Positions 15,976-24,965 are shown, counted from the first letter of the stretch. The stretch is 64,000 nucleotides of DNA from Pantoea sp. GD03673 (GCF_029844725.1 NZ_JAOCKJ010000006.1:186001-250000); one strand, 5' to 3'. The notes: generated from the sequence alone by a model not told the origin. Made by a program: numbers and translations.

Positions 15976-17388
15976 TTAGTGGTCTCCATCCTTAAAGGTG
16001 GCAGCGGAAAGTGGACGCGCTGGCGTTTTCTTCTGACCCGGTCCGCCCTCTTCGGTGATATGACCTTCGCCGACAACCGGTCCCTGCTTAATCAGACGCA
16101 TCATGTAGTGATACCCCACGCCAAACACCGAGCTGTAGACCAGAATAAAGGCCAGCAGGCTGATGCTCATGTGCATATCGCCATGTGCCGAGACCGCATC
16201 AATGGTGCGCTGCACGCCATAAACCACCCACGGCTGACGCCCGATTTCAGTGGTAAACCAGCCAGCCAGAATCGCAATCAGACCCGATGGTCCCATCAGC
16301 AGCGCAAACCACAGGAAAGGACGCGACTCAAAAAGACGCCCTTTGAACCGCAGCCACAGGCTGACCACGCCCAGCGTGATCATCAGCAGGCCCAGCGCCA
16401 CCATTACGCGGAAGGACCAGAAAATCACTGTTGAATTGGGTCGATCCTCTTTCGGGAACGACTTCAGGGCCGGCACCTGCTTGTCCAGACTGTGGGTCAG
16501 AATCAGACTGCCGAGGTAAGGCACTTCCAGCGCATATTTGGTGCGCTCCTGCTCCATGTCCGGAATACCAAACAGGATCAGCGGCGTGGCCTCACCCGGC
16601 GGGTTTTCCCAGTGTCCTTCAATCGCCGCGATTTTGGCAGGCTGGTGTTCCAGCGTGTTCAGACCGTGGGCATCACCAATCATTGCCTGAATCGGTGCCA
16701 CGATCAGCGCCATCCACAACGCCATAGAGAACATCCGGCGGATTGCGGGATTGTTGTTGCCCTTGAGCAGATGCCAGGCCGCCGACGACCCCACAAAGAA
16801 GGCACTCGCCAGGAACGCCGCCACCGACATATGGAACAACCGGTAAGGGAAAGAGGGGTTAAAAACGATTTTGAACCAGTCCTGCGGAACCACAATGCCA
16901 TTCTGAATGATGTAACCCTGCGGGGTATGCATCCAGCTGTTAGAGGCCAGGATCCAGAAGGTCGAAATCAGCGTACCGAGGGCGACCATACAGGTGGCAA
17001 AGAAGTGCAGACCCGGCCCTACGCGATTCCAGCCAAACAGCATCACGCCCAGGAAGCCCGCTTCCAGGAAGAACGCCGTCAGCACTTCATAGGTCAGCAG
17101 CGGACCGGTGATACTGCCAGCAAACTCCGAGAAGCCGCTCCAGTTGGTGCCGAACTGATACGCCATCACCAGCCCTGATACCACACCCATACCGAAGTTA
17201 ACGGCAAAGATTTTGGACCAGAAATGGTAGAGATCGCGATAGCTTTGATCGCGGGTTTTGAGCCACATACCTTCGAGTACAGCCAGGAAACTGGCGAGAC
17301 CGATGGTGATGGCGGGAAAGATAATATGGAAGGAAACAGTAAATGCGAACTGAATCCTGGCCAGATGAAAGGCATCTAATCCGAACAT
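15976..17388 (-). CDS. cioA: cyanide-insensitive quinol oxidase subunit I (CioA)
   Basis: Heme-bearing subunit I of a bd-type quinol oxidase, 470 aa. Heme ligands are visible by alignment to E. coli CydA: His21 in SFHIIFP, His186 in YRLFHMSVA and Met329 in FWSFRVMVALG. The acidic pair near 101 and 109 (TYE, FLEAG) and GRQPWVVYG are present. The quinol loop is short, as in CioA/YthA-type enzymes that resist cyanide, and unlike the long Q-loop of E. coli CydA. GAGGT precedes the ATG. It heads an operon with cioB and the DUF2474 gene, with FNR- and ArcA-like sequences upstream. Confidence 0.92.
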   Translation of the reverse strand: MFGLDAFHLARIQFAFTVSFHIIFPAITIGLASFLAVLEGMWLKTRDQSYRDLYHFWSKIFAVNFGMGVVSGLVMAYQFGTNWSGFSEFAGSITGPLLTYEVLTAFFLEAGFLGVMLFGWNRVGPGLHFFATCMVALGTLISTFWILASNSWMHTPQGYIIQNGIVVPQDWFKIVFNPSFPYRLFHMSVAAFLASAFFVGSSAAWHLLKGNNNPAIRRMFSMALWMALIVAPIQAMIGDAHGLNTLEHQPAKIAAIEGHWENPPGEATPLILFGIPDMEQERTKYALEVPYLGSLILTHSLDKQVPALKSFPKEDRPNSTVIFWSFRVMVALGLLMITLGVVSLWLRFKGRLFESRPFLWFALLMGPSGLIAILAGWFTTEIGRQPWVVYGVQRTIDAVSAHGDMHMSISLLAFILVYSSVFGVGYHYMMRLIKQGPVVGEGHITEEGGPGQKKTPARPLSAATFKDGDH

Positions 17389-17429
17389 TGCTTACCTCTT
17401 TGCCACATAGAACACCATGTATTTACTTA

Positions 17430-17438
17430 TAATTAACA
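17430..17438 (-). promoter_or_regulatory. ArcA-like sequence upstream of cioA
   Basis: On the minus strand TGTTAATTA matches the core of the ArcA consensus, 42 bases before the cioA start. A second GTTAATGAAAA sequence is near 17530. This is a short degenerate match in AT-rich DNA. Confidence 0.35.
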
Positions 17439-17555
17439 ACTTAAGCCTGATGCGCTGACTTCTCTGCGCTTATTGAAATTCCCGCCGCAAATTTAGAACT
17501 ATTTGCGCCGGGGAAACAGAAACAGTGGGGTTAATGAAAACTATAACAGTCTTTG

Positions 17556-17569
17556 TTGATTTTGATCAT
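17556..17569. promoter_or_regulatory. FNR-like box upstream of cioA
   Basis: TTGATTTTGATCAT matches the FNR consensus TTGAT-N4-ATCAA at nine of ten defined positions. It lies about 168 bases upstream of the cioA start. Oxygen-dependent control of a terminal oxidase makes functional sense. Confidence 0.55.
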
Positions 17570-18166
17570 TGTTTTTAGCGGGAATTACTTATTTAAAAAT
17601 AAGGCTTAAAGGTTAATCAGAGCGTGTTTATGTGTCGTTAATGTTACGGTATTTGTCACTTTAAAATTTCGCAACGGCAACACAAATCCTGACTAAAAAA
17701 AGCCATCAACCGGCTGTTTTCAGACGCTATTTTGTTATAAACCCGGATAACAAAAAGGTCAAATCTGAGAATGGGAATTTTAAATAATCTTATTTATTAG
17801 CAGGTTAAATCAGTAAACGGTGACCCGTACCGCTTTGTTTGTTTTTTTGCTTTATCCGGCTAAATTCAGCGCTGGATTCTGGCAGGAAATAGACAGAAAG
17901 CTGGATTTAAGCGCTGCCGTAAATGTTAAAAAAATGAGTCAAAAAGCCGTGATGAATTAACAGCGCGCCCAGGGCGGTCCATTATTCCGGGCCAGAGGTT
18001 GATAAACTGATTTAATAATCCGCAACGTTGCGAAAAGCCGCTGGGGTTATTTTCGCTGCCGTTACGTTATTCCGGTTTCGTTGCGTGAAAGGTGAGAAGA
18101 ACAGTTCAGGCATCTCCTGCCAGGCAACCTGCGCCATCACGCTGAGGTTGCTGACAGGAAGGGATG

Positions 18167-18547
18167 CTACTCTGCTGCCGATTTTTCACGCTGCGCCAGA
18201 ATCCGGCTCAGGTTCAGCTCCAGCCAGTCCGCCAGCCCCACAACCTGTTCGCTAACTTCGCGACCCAGTGCGGTCAGACGATATTCCACGTGCGGCGGTA
18301 CCACATCGTAGGCGATGCGCTGCACGAAGCCATCTTCTTCCAGATAACGCAGATTCTGGGCCAGCATCCGTTCACTGACACCGCCGACCGCCCGGCGCAA
18401 CGCACTGAAGCGCAGCGTCTGGTCCTGCAGGGCCAGCAGAATCAGTACGCTCCAGCGGCTGGTTACCCGTTTCAGTACGTCGCGCGACGGGCAGTTAACG
18501 TTAAGCAGTTCGCCACGACTAAATTTTTCACTCAGCTTTTCAGACAT
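18167..18547 (-). CDS. HxlR-family regulator (YtfH/QorR type)
   Basis: A winged-helix HxlR regulator of 126 aa with the family core NCPSRDVLKRVTSRWSVLIL, RFSALRRAVGGVSERMLAQNLRYLEEDGFV and VEYRLTALG. A conserved cysteine (Cys19) precedes the HTH and is the redox or electrophile sensor in related quinone-responsive HxlR proteins. It diverges from qorB, the same pairing as ytfH and ytfG in E. coli. The 12-bp palindrome between them is its likely operator. Repression of qorB relieved by quinone or aldehyde stress is inferred. Confidence 0.88.
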   Translation of the reverse strand: MSEKLSEKFSRGELLNVNCPSRDVLKRVTSRWSVLILLALQDQTLRFSALRRAVGGVSERMLAQNLRYLEEDGFVQRIAYDVVPPHVEYRLTALGREVSEQVVGLADWLELNLSRILAQREKSAAE

Positions 18548-18563
18548 TTAATCTGTTCACCTC

Positions 18564-18602
18564 AAACTAACAATTCTGTAAGTACTTACTAAAAATTAGT
18601 TT
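18564..18602. promoter_or_regulatory. nested dyad operator between hxlR and qorB
   Basis: The perfect palindrome GTAAGTACTTAC (18578-18589) is flanked by the inverted arms AAACTAA (18564-18570) and TTAGTTT (18596-18602), all centred within one base. This fits HxlR family sites (GTAC-centred dyads) and would cover both divergent promoters. Confidence 0.75.
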
Positions 18603-18645
18603 ATACCGTAGTCTGGATTTCACCAACAGCCACAGGAGTCATCAC

Positions 18646-19503
18646 ATGATTGCCGTTACAGGTGCCACCGGCCAGCTGGGCCGAATCGTTATCGATGCAT
18701 TACTGAAAAAAGTCCCGGCGGCAGAGATTGTTGCCGCTGTGCGTACGCCCGCCAAAGCGGCCGACCTTGCAGCGCTGGGCGTGATTGTCCGCCAGGCCGA
18801 TTATGAGCAGCCAGAGACGCTGGAGGCCGCTTTTGCAGGCGTGGATAAGCTGCTGCTGATCTCTGGCAGTGAAGTGGGCAAGCGCGAAGCGCAACATCAC
18901 GCCGTCATTGAGGCGGCACGTGCGGCGGGCGTGGGCTTTATCGCCTATACCAGCCTGCTGCATGCGGATACCTCACCGCTGGGTTTAGCCACTGAGCACC
19001 GCGCAACAGAAGCGCTGCTGAGCGCCTCTGGCATCCCTTTCGCCCTGCTACGTAACGGCTGGTACACCGAAAACTACGCCGCCAGCATTCCACCGGCGCT
19101 GACGCATCATGCGTTTATCGGCGCGGCAGGTGAAGGTCGTATCGCCTCGGCTGCCCGTCAGGATTACGCTGAAGCCGCAGCCGAAGTGATGACCCGTGAC
19201 GATCAGGCGGGCAACGTGTACGAACTCTCGGGCGACGACAGTTACACGCTGGCAGAGTTTGCCGCGGAGATTGCTGCACAGAGTGGTGAGCAGGTCGACT
19301 ACGTTAATCTGTCTCAGCATGACTTTGCCGCCGCGCTGAAAAACGCGGGTCTGCCAGACGGTCTGGCAGAGATGCTGGCAGATTCCGATGCCGGTGCAGA
19401 AAAAGGGGGTTTGTTTAATGATTCCCATCAGCTGAGCAAACTGATTGGTCGCCCGACAACCTCCTGGCAGGAAGTGATTCGCGCTGCGCTGGCGAACCGT
19501 TAA
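18646..19503 (+). CDS. qorB: NAD(P)H:quinone oxidoreductase QorB-like
   Basis: An atypical short-chain dehydrogenase of the NmrA-like group, 285 aa, matching E. coli QorB (YtfG, 286 aa). The N-terminal nucleotide-binding motif is VTGATGQLG (4-12). LLLISGSEVGKREAQHHAVIEAARAAGV and FALLRNGWYTENY are conserved in the family. It reduces quinones with NADPH in the cytoplasm. AGGAG lies 8 bases before the ATG. It is paired with the divergent HxlR regulator and followed by a hairpin at 19517-19538. Confidence 0.9.
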   Translation: MIAVTGATGQLGRIVIDALLKKVPAAEIVAAVRTPAKAADLAALGVIVRQADYEQPETLEAAFAGVDKLLLISGSEVGKREAQHHAVIEAARAAGVGFIAYTSLLHADTSPLGLATEHRATEALLSASGIPFALLRNGWYTENYAASIPPALTHHAFIGAAGEGRIASAARQDYAEAAAEVMTRDDQAGNVYELSGDDSYTLAEFAAEIAAQSGEQVDYVNLSQHDFAAALKNAGLPDGLAEMLADSDAGAEKGGLFNDSHQLSKLIGRPTTSWQEVIRAALANR

Positions 19504-19516
19504 TTCTGCTGTTTCT

Positions 19517-19538
19517 GAGCGGACAACCCGGTCCGCTC
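19517..19538 (+). terminator. hairpin downstream of qorB
   Basis: GAGCGGAC (19517-19524) pairs with GTCCGCTC (19531-19538) around a 6-base loop, 13 bases after the qorB stop. The following GCTTCCCTCTCC is pyrimidine-rich but not a U-run, so termination may be partial. Confidence 0.5.
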
Positions 19539-19786
19539 GCTTCCCTCTCCTGCCTGACTTTCCGTTGCGTATGCCATTTTCTGCACCCTCTTACCGCAGC
19601 GGTTTGTTTTGCAAAATGTTAACAGACGTCTGTTTTCTTCAGGTTAAATTTTTTTATTCATGTCGCTAAGAGATTCATCCGAAATGTGTTTTTTGTGAAC
19701 ACCGATATATTTGGTTGAATTGACTGGAATTTATTAAAAAACCTCGATTAATAGACAATTTTTATTACGTTCATAGATATTCTGCA

Positions 19787-19817
19787 TTGTTGTTCCGCAG
19801 GATGAGAGGGCTATAAT
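19787..19817 (+). promoter_or_regulatory. treF promoter
   Basis: A perfect -10 hexamer TATAAT at 19812-19817 is preceded by C (CTATAAT). Poor -35 candidates, TTGTTG (19787) or TTGTTC (19790), lie upstream. A good -10 with -13C and a weak -35 suits RpoS, which controls treF in E. coli. The start point would be near 19824, giving a leader of about 30 bases. Confidence 0.6.
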
Positions 19818-19855
19818 TTCTCCTTTGTGCAACCACGACCGCTCAGGAGGCCGTT

Positions 19856-21514
19856 ATTAATACCCATCGCCAGCAACAAAATGCACCTGAAGAGGTTCGT
19901 GCCGGGGCGGAAGTTGAGTATCAATACGATCCCCATGAACTGAAACTGGATCGCATGCAGGATTCTGAACCGGAACCGGAGCTGATTGAAGGCTTACCGG
20001 CACCGGATGCGCTGACCCCTGCCGATCGTTATCTGGAACTGTTTGAACATGTCCAGATGTCACGAATTTTCGAGGACAGTAAAACCTTCCCCGACTGTTC
20101 GCCTAAGTACGATCCGCTGGATGTGCTGATGCGCTATCGTCGACAGAAACGCAGCAGTGATTTCGACCTGTCGCGTTTTGTCGCCGATCACTTTTATCTG
20201 CCTGGCGTAAATGAAAGCTTTTATGTCTCCAATCCGGATAAAACGCTTAACGAGCATATTGATGACCTGTGGCCGGTTCTGACCAAAATGCCGCAGCAGC
20301 ACATGCCGCACTCATCGCTGCTGCCGTTACCGAAACCCTATGTGGTGCCGGGCGGGCGTTTTGGCGAAACTTACTACTGGGACTCCTATTTCACCATGCT
20401 GGGCCTGGCTGAATCAGGCCGTGATGATCTGCTGCGTCACATGGCAGATAACTTTGCCTGGCTGATCGATAACTACGGTCATGTGCCGAACGGTAACCGC
20501 ACTTACTATCTCAGCCGTTCTCAGCCGCCGGTCTTTGCCCTGATGGTAGAGCTGTTCGAAGAAGATGGCGTGCGCGGTGCAAGGCGTTATCAGGAACAGC
20601 TGATGAAGGAGTATCAGTTCTGGATGGATGGTGCCGGTTCACTGATGCCAAACCAGGCCTATCGTCACGTCGTGCGGATGCCAAATGGCTCGCTGCTCAA
20701 CCGCTACTGGGATGACCGCGATACCCCACGTGATGAGTCGTGGATGGAAGATGTCGAAACTGCCCGTGAATCTAAACGTCCGGCCAGCGAAGTCTATCGT
20801 GACCTGCGTGCCGGTGCGGAGTCGGGCTGGGATTACTCGTCGCGCTGGCTGCGTAATCCGAAACGGCTGTCGAGTATCCGTACTACGCAGTTTATCCCTA
20901 TCGATCTGAACGCGTTTCTGTACAAGCTGGAGCTGATGATCGCCACCCTGTCGCATGCCAAAGGCGAAGAGCTGACGGCGCTGGCGTGGCAGAAAAAAGC
21001 AGAGGCGCGTAAACGTGCCATCACCCGCTATCTGTGGGACAGCACGGCGGGTGTGTTCCGTGACTACGACTGGCGTCGCGAGCGTTTTGGTGCCTTTACC
21101 GTGGCCTCGGTGGTCCCGCTGTTTGTGGGTCTGGCAACACCGCATCAGGCGCACCTGCAGGCAATCTCTCTGCGTCACCTGCTGCTGAGCAACGGCGGCC
21201 TGCTGACCTCAATGGTGGAAAGCGGTGAGCAGTGGGATCGCCCCAACGGCTGGGCACCGATGCAGTGGATGGCGGTGGTCGGTCTGAATAATTACGGTGA
21301 AGAGACGCTGGCGAGTGAAGTGGCGGTGAACTGGCTTAACACAGTCAATAATTTCTATCAGCTTCACCACAAGCTGGTCGAGAAGTATGACATCAGCGGC
21401 GAGCGCGCCCGTCCTGGCGGCGGCGGCGAATACCCCTTACAGGATGGTTTCGGCTGGACTAACGGCGTTACCCGGAAGCTGATGACGATGTATGGCCATT
21501 TGATGGCTGACTGA
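19856..21514 (+). CDS. treF: cytoplasmic trehalase TreF, apparent AUU start
   Basis: A GH37 trehalase that splits trehalose into two glucose in the cytoplasm. Signature 1 [14 protein letters not shown] (165-178) and signature 2 [10 protein letters not shown] (459-468) are intact, as is the glycine-rich [18 protein letters not shown] near the end. The first in-frame ATG is at 19955 (519 aa) and has no good ribosome site. The frame is open further upstream and stays homologous to E. coli TreF ([13 protein letters not shown] against YELDPYELKLDEM). A perfect AGGAGG at 19845-19850 stands 5 bases before ATT 19856, and no ATG, GTG or TTG is in frame there. Starting at ATT gives 552 aa against 549 in E. 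coli. Confidence 0.9.
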   Translation: MNTHRQQQNAPEEVRAGAEVEYQYDPHELKLDRMQDSEPEPELIEGLPAPDALTPADRYLELFEHVQMSRIFEDSKTFPDCSPKYDPLDVLMRYRRQKRSSDFDLSRFVADHFYLPGVNESFYVSNPDKTLNEHIDDLWPVLTKMPQQHMPHSSLLPLPKPYVVPGGRFGETYYWDSYFTMLGLAESGRDDLLRHMADNFAWLIDNYGHVPNGNRTYYLSRSQPPVFALMVELFEEDGVRGARRYQEQLMKEYQFWMDGAGSLMPNQAYRHVVRMPNGSLLNRYWDDRDTPRDESWMEDVETARESKRPASEVYRDLRAGAESGWDYSSRWLRNPKRLSSIRTTQFIPIDLNAFLYKLELMIATLSHAKGEELTALAWQKKAEARKRAITRYLWDSTAGVFRDYDWRRERFGAFTVASVVPLFVGLATPHQAHLQAISLRHLLLSNGGLLTSMVESGEQWDRPNGWAPMQWMAVVGLNNYGEETLASEVAVNWLNTVNNFYQLHHKLVEKYDISGERARPGGGGEYPLQDGFGWTNGVTRKLMTMYGHLMAD

Positions 21515-21541
21515 GATCCACAGTCTGACAGGCATTAACGC

Positions 21542-21568
21542 AAAAGCCGGGTAATCCCCGGCTTTTTT
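21542..21568 (+). terminator. rho-independent terminator of treF
   Basis: AAAAGCCGGG (21542-21551) pairs with CCCGGCTTTT (21557-21566) around a 5-base loop, and the T-run reaches 21568. This is a strong intrinsic terminator 28 bases past the treF stop. Confidence 0.92.
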
Positions 21569-21586
21569 CATGCAGGCTTTCCGGCG

Positions 21587-22093
21587 CTACTTCTTCGCTT
21601 CAGCACCCGGTTGCGACGCACGTTGCAGGAACTGCCGGGTCACGTCAGGCAGGTTGTGCAGCAGCCACTCCGCCATCGCCACTTCCTGATCGCGGATCTC
21701 ATTCAGTATGCGTACGCCCTGCGTATCGCCCACCTGCTCTGCCGCAGCAATCAGGCTGGTGTAGCTGGCGATCTCAGCATTTTCAAAGACGTAGCCACTG
21801 ATGGCACCCTTTACGACTTCATCTGAGTTAAACATACCGCCCACCGCCTGGCCGGTCGCCGCCATTTTACCCATCGCATCTTTCATTACAGAGTGATCGA
21901 TACTGTGGCTGTCGAGCAGCTGTTCCAGCAGGGTCAGCTGATGCTTAGTCTCTTCCAGATGTTGCGCCAGACGCTGCTCCAGCGCCGGATAGTGTTCAAG
22001 ACGGCCCGCCATCTTGCTCAGCATGCTTTCTGCCTGCTTTTCCATTGCATGCGCATCGCGCAGCCAGTCATGATAATGTTCAATCGCAGTCAT
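21587..22093 (-). CDS. yciE: YciE, DUF892 stress protein
   Basis: A 168-aa ferritin-like four-helix protein of the DUF892 family, near-collinear with E. coli YciE: IEHYHDWLRDAHAMEKQAESML, then SDEVVKGAISGYVFENAEIASYTSL, and a C-terminal EAKK. The E and H residues spaced through the helices could form a dinuclear metal site, but function is unproven. In E. coli the yciGFE genes are RpoS-dependent and respond to osmotic stress. GGAG precedes the ATG. It lies 10 bases after yciF. Confidence 0.9.
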   Translation of the reverse strand: MTAIEHYHDWLRDAHAMEKQAESMLSKMAGRLEHYPALEQRLAQHLEETKHQLTLLEQLLDSHSIDHSVMKDAMGKMAATGQAVGGMFNSDEVVKGAISGYVFENAEIASYTSLIAAAEQVGDTQGVRILNEIRDQEVAMAEWLLHNLPDVTRQFLQRASQPGAEAKK

Positions 22094-22103
22094 GTGTCAC
22101 TCC

Positions 22104-22586
22104 TTAAGAGACGGTAATAGCCTCGGCTACTGAGGTGAGTTTCTCATCCGTTTGTTTCTCTTCATTCAGGGTAGCTGCCAGCAGCTCAGCGGCTTTGGTG
22201 TAACCCAGCTTCAGCGCCAGCGCATGCAGCGTGCCATAGGTGGCAATCTCATAGTGCTCAACTTTCTGTGCCGCACCAATCAGCCCCTGATCGCGGACTT
22301 CGCCTTTTTCGACCGAGTCGATAATTTCCTGCGCCTCTTCAACCAGGCCTTCGAGCGCGTGGCATTTCATTCTTTTGATTTTGACTTCAGGTGTCACGTC
22401 TACCAGTTCATCGAGTCGTTCAATCTGAGCACGGGTCTCTTCAAGATGCTGATTAAACGCAGCGATAAGATTTTCGTCACTGGCAGCACGCGCCATTTTA
22501 GGCAATGCACGGGTTATCTGTTTCTCAGCGCTGTATACATCGGATAGGTCATGGATGAACAGGTCGTTTAACGTTTTCACTGTCAT
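22104..22586 (-). CDS. yciF: YciF, DUF892 stress protein
   Basis: A 160-aa DUF892 protein matching E. coli YciF, whose crystal structure is a ferritin-like four-helix bundle with a metal site. Conserved parts are FIHDLSDVYSAEKQITRALPKMARA, HLEETRAQIERLDE, IKRMKCHALEGLVEEA and AAQKVEHYEIATYGTL. It heads a two-gene unit with yciE. The upstream gap of about 500 bases to yciG contains a terminator, so yciFE must have its own promoter here. Confidence 0.92.
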   Translation of the reverse strand: MTVKTLNDLFIHDLSDVYSAEKQITRALPKMARAASDENLIAAFNQHLEETRAQIERLDELVDVTPEVKIKRMKCHALEGLVEEAQEIIDSVEKGEVRDQGLIGAAQKVEHYEIATYGTLHALALKLGYTKAAELLAATLNEEKQTDEKLTSVAEAITVS

Positions 22587-23090
22587 AAGATAGCCTCATT
22601 GATTAAAAAGCTGCGTCGGTAATAACGCAACGCCAGTCATATCGTTGACACCTGAAAAGTTTAGTGGAGATTCTTAATATCGCACGCTGTGGCAGTATGA
22701 ATTTAAGACAAAAGTGGCATGCAAAATGCATTTTCCTTTTTACAGCAGACATTTAGCGGGGAAATGTTTTTATGGCTGCGGCTTCGCTAGCGATGGCGGA
22801 ATTTGTACAAAACAATAAAACGCTGTATACATTTTTCAGATTACGCGCATAAAAAAAGCACCAGTCAAAACTTAGTTGTACAAGCTTTTATTAAACCGTA
22901 TAGCTTTATTCGATCGGAAATAAAAAAACCGGCAGGGAAAACCCAACCGGTTTAATTAATAGTGCCTCGCTGTGTCAATGATAAATCAGAGACATAATTC
23001 AGGAGGTAATTATCTTGCAGGCAAAGGAAACGTGAATCTGTACAGCCCCGCAAACGCAATAAACTGCCGTTACAGCAGCATTAAAAGCGT
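22587..23090. other. intergenic region between yciG and yciF
   Basis: About 500 AT-rich bases. The yciG terminator is at 22922-22953. The part nearest yciF (22587-22860) should hold the yciFE promoter. I see no convincing ORF. Confidence 0.5.
22922..22953 (-). terminator. rho-independent terminator of yciG
   Basis: AAACCGG/CCGGTTT outer arms and GGG/CCC inner arms form a two-part stem closed by AAAA. On the minus strand the stem is followed by seven T. It lies about 140 bases past the yciG stop and separates yciG from yciFE. Confidence 0.85.
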
Positions 23091-23255
23091 TTAGCTTCTG
23101 CGGCTTACCTTACCTCCCTTGCGTCCGGCTTCAATGGCACGTTCGGGATCGTTCTTAAAGTTCCCGCCGCTTTTCTGGCCACCTTTGCGTCCTGCTTCCG
23201 CAGCCCGCTCTTTGTCGGCCGCAAAATTTCCGGCCCCACCTCGATATTGAGTCAT
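23091..23255 (-). CDS. yciG: YciG, KGG-motif general stress protein
   Basis: A 54-aa hydrophilic protein with two KGG repeats (ERAAEAGRKGGQKSGGNF and ERAIEAGRKGG), typical of stress-induced YciG/GsiB-like proteins that are mostly disordered and accumulate under RpoS control. The start at 23255 follows AGGA; the longer frame adds an unconserved hydrophobic stretch. In E. coli it is the first gene of yciGFE. Here the order is kept but a terminator and a long gap follow. Confidence 0.88.
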   Translation of the reverse strand: MTQYRGGAGNFAADKERAAEAGRKGGQKSGGNFKNDPERAIEAGRKGGKVSRRS

Positions 23256-23999
23256 TCTGTGTTCCTCTTTGAAAATTAAAATCAGAATTTGCACAGTTAA
23301 TGCTTAATCAGGCCGATTCAGCAACATAAATGTAGACAGAAAATCGGCGCGATCAAGCTACAAAAATAAAAATGCCGTTGCCAATCCTGCTTATTGGTCG
23401 CTCACCCCTCATCCAGATTGGTAACGCATTTCAACTATCGCTCTTTTCTATTCCATAAAGAGCAGCGGCATTGAAAACTTTCCTTAGGAAAATCGCCGCG
23501 CCCTATTAATCGATCGTTTTCGAAAAATGTCCAATTGAAAAAATAGTAACCGAAGCGGCACCAGGATAACTTCACCAATAATAGTTAGTGAAGATGATCA
23601 ACAAACGATCAATTTCCCTAAGCGAAGCGCTAAATACAATTCACCTCTTTTGTCCGGCACTCAAAATTAAGCGAGACGCAAGGCTTTGAGCTTACCTGCT
23701 GAAAACAGCTGATTTCGATCGATAAATGATCAATTGTACTGATTTAATGAAAATTTTGATCAGAATGACACGCCGTTGCGGGTGCAGATATTCGCCCGTA
23801 AGCGAAGCGGTAATATCCGGGTAATCCGCCGATGAACAGTGCGTTTTCGGAATAGTACTAAAAAGTGTTTTCTGTGGGGAAATTCATAGGTTTCGTGAGC
23901 GGCAGATGGCCGGATGTAAAATAGGCCGGATGGGATCAGGCAGTGTCCGTCGGGGAGTGAGTGTGCGAATGGTCGTGTAGGGGTCAATGCCCGCCAGCG
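23256..23999. other. long intergenic region with many GATC sites
   Basis: About 740 AT-rich bases between yciG and the GGDEF gene. From 23350 to 23770 at least seven GATC tetramers occur, several in near-repeats CGATCGTT, CGATCGAT and GATCAAT. Near 23785-23825 a GATATT/AATATC inverted repeat encloses about 20 bases. A 75-codon open frame on the minus strand looks like chance. No known element is recognised. Confidence 0.5.
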
Positions 24000-24965
24000 T
24001 CAGAGCGGTTGAGACACGGCGGGATCAAAGGCGACACCGCGCTTGCCGTTTTTCTTAATGCGGTACATTGCTTCATCAGCACGCGCCAGTGCGGTATCAA
24101 AGTCATCTTTTACCTCAACCTGTGACACCCCCACTGAAGCGCCAATAGTCGCGTGCCCGTTGGCTAAATCAAACGGTTTCAGGACTGCGTCAAGGCAGGC
24201 ATGCGCCAGCTGTCTGACCTGCGGGTGGTTAAGCGCAAACGGCAATAACAGAACGAACTCATCGCCGCCGAGCCGGCCAATGATCACCTCTGCCGGAGAA
24301 AGCGCAGTCAATCGCTGACTTAACTGAATCAACACTTCATCACCGCTGCGATGCCCCAGGGTGTCGTTAACGTGTTTGAAGTTATCCAGGTCAATAAAGA
24401 CAACGCAGAGCGGCCCCTGCGCTTTCATCTCACAGAAATCATTTTGCAGGGCATGGCGGTTGTTGAGCATCGTGAGCGGATCGTGCAGCGCCAGCAGGGC
24501 GAGCTGCTCTTCATACTGCTTCTCTTTGGTCATGTCGATGTGGGTGCCGATCACTTTAACCGGCTCTCCCTGCGCATTCCATTCACTGACCCGGCCACGA
24601 TCCAGCACCCAGGCAATGCTGCCGTTTTTTGCGATCATGCGGTGCAGCGCCTCGTAGTAAGGCGCTTTTCCGGCAATGTGATCATAAAATGACCGCAAAA
24701 CCTCGGCGGCATCGTCGGGATGCAGGCTCTCTTTCCAGGATTCAAACGTGGCGTCAGTCTCTTTCGGCTGGAAGCCCAGCATTGCGCCCCAGCGCCGGTT
24801 GAAGATCACCAGTTTGCCGCTGGGAATATCGAGCTGCCACAGGAACAGTCCGGTGCCATCCAGCGCCGCGTTAAGTTTTGTGCGGGCGTCATGCGCTATA
24901 CGCTTCAGACGCGCATTATGCTTTTTCAGGTTCTGTATCTGCAGACGCAGCGCTTCTTCTGACAT
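24000..24965 (-). CDS. PAS-GGDEF diguanylate cyclase
   Basis: A soluble 321-aa protein that should make c-di-GMP from two GTP. A short coiled-coil start (1-30) is followed by a PAS fold with PAC (about 32-148) and a GGDEF domain (about 155-315) with intact GRLGGDEF at 231-237. The allosteric RxxD inhibition site is absent, since the residues five before GGDEF are not RxxD. No transmembrane segment is seen, so the signal is cytoplasmic. It is monocistronic, near a BdlA-like protein across tRNA-Phe. Confidence 0.9.
   Translation of the reverse strand: MSEEALRLQIQNLKKHNARLKRIAHDARTKLNAALDGTGLFLWQLDIPSGKLVIFNRRWGAMLGFQPKETDATFESWKESLHPDDAAEVLRSFYDHIAGKAPYYEALHRMIAKNGSIAWVLDRGRVSEWNAQGEPVKVIGTHIDMTKEKQYEEQLALLALHDPLTMLNNRHALQNDFCEMKAQGPLCVVFIDLDNFKHVNDTLGHRSGDEVLIQLSQRLTALSPAEVIIGRLGGDEFVLLLPFALNHPQVRQLAHACLDAVLKPFDLANGHATIGASVGVSQVEVKDDFDTALARADEAMYRIKKNGKRGVAFDPAVSQPL

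Larger units (their letters stand above)
17389..18166. other. 780-base AT-rich intergenic region upstream of cioA
   Basis: It holds the FNR- and ArcA-like sequences near cioA. At 17694-17715 a short stem (AGCC/GGCT) is followed by seven T on the minus strand, like a weak terminator. A CAGCGCT/AGCGCTG inverted repeat lies near 17869-17915. No convincing ORF is seen. The length leaves room for a small RNA gene. Confidence 0.5.

Noticed and set aside
23760..23987. 75-codon minus-strand ORF
   Set aside because: No ribosome site and no domain. It covers a hairpin-like sequence, so it is more likely a non-coding gap.
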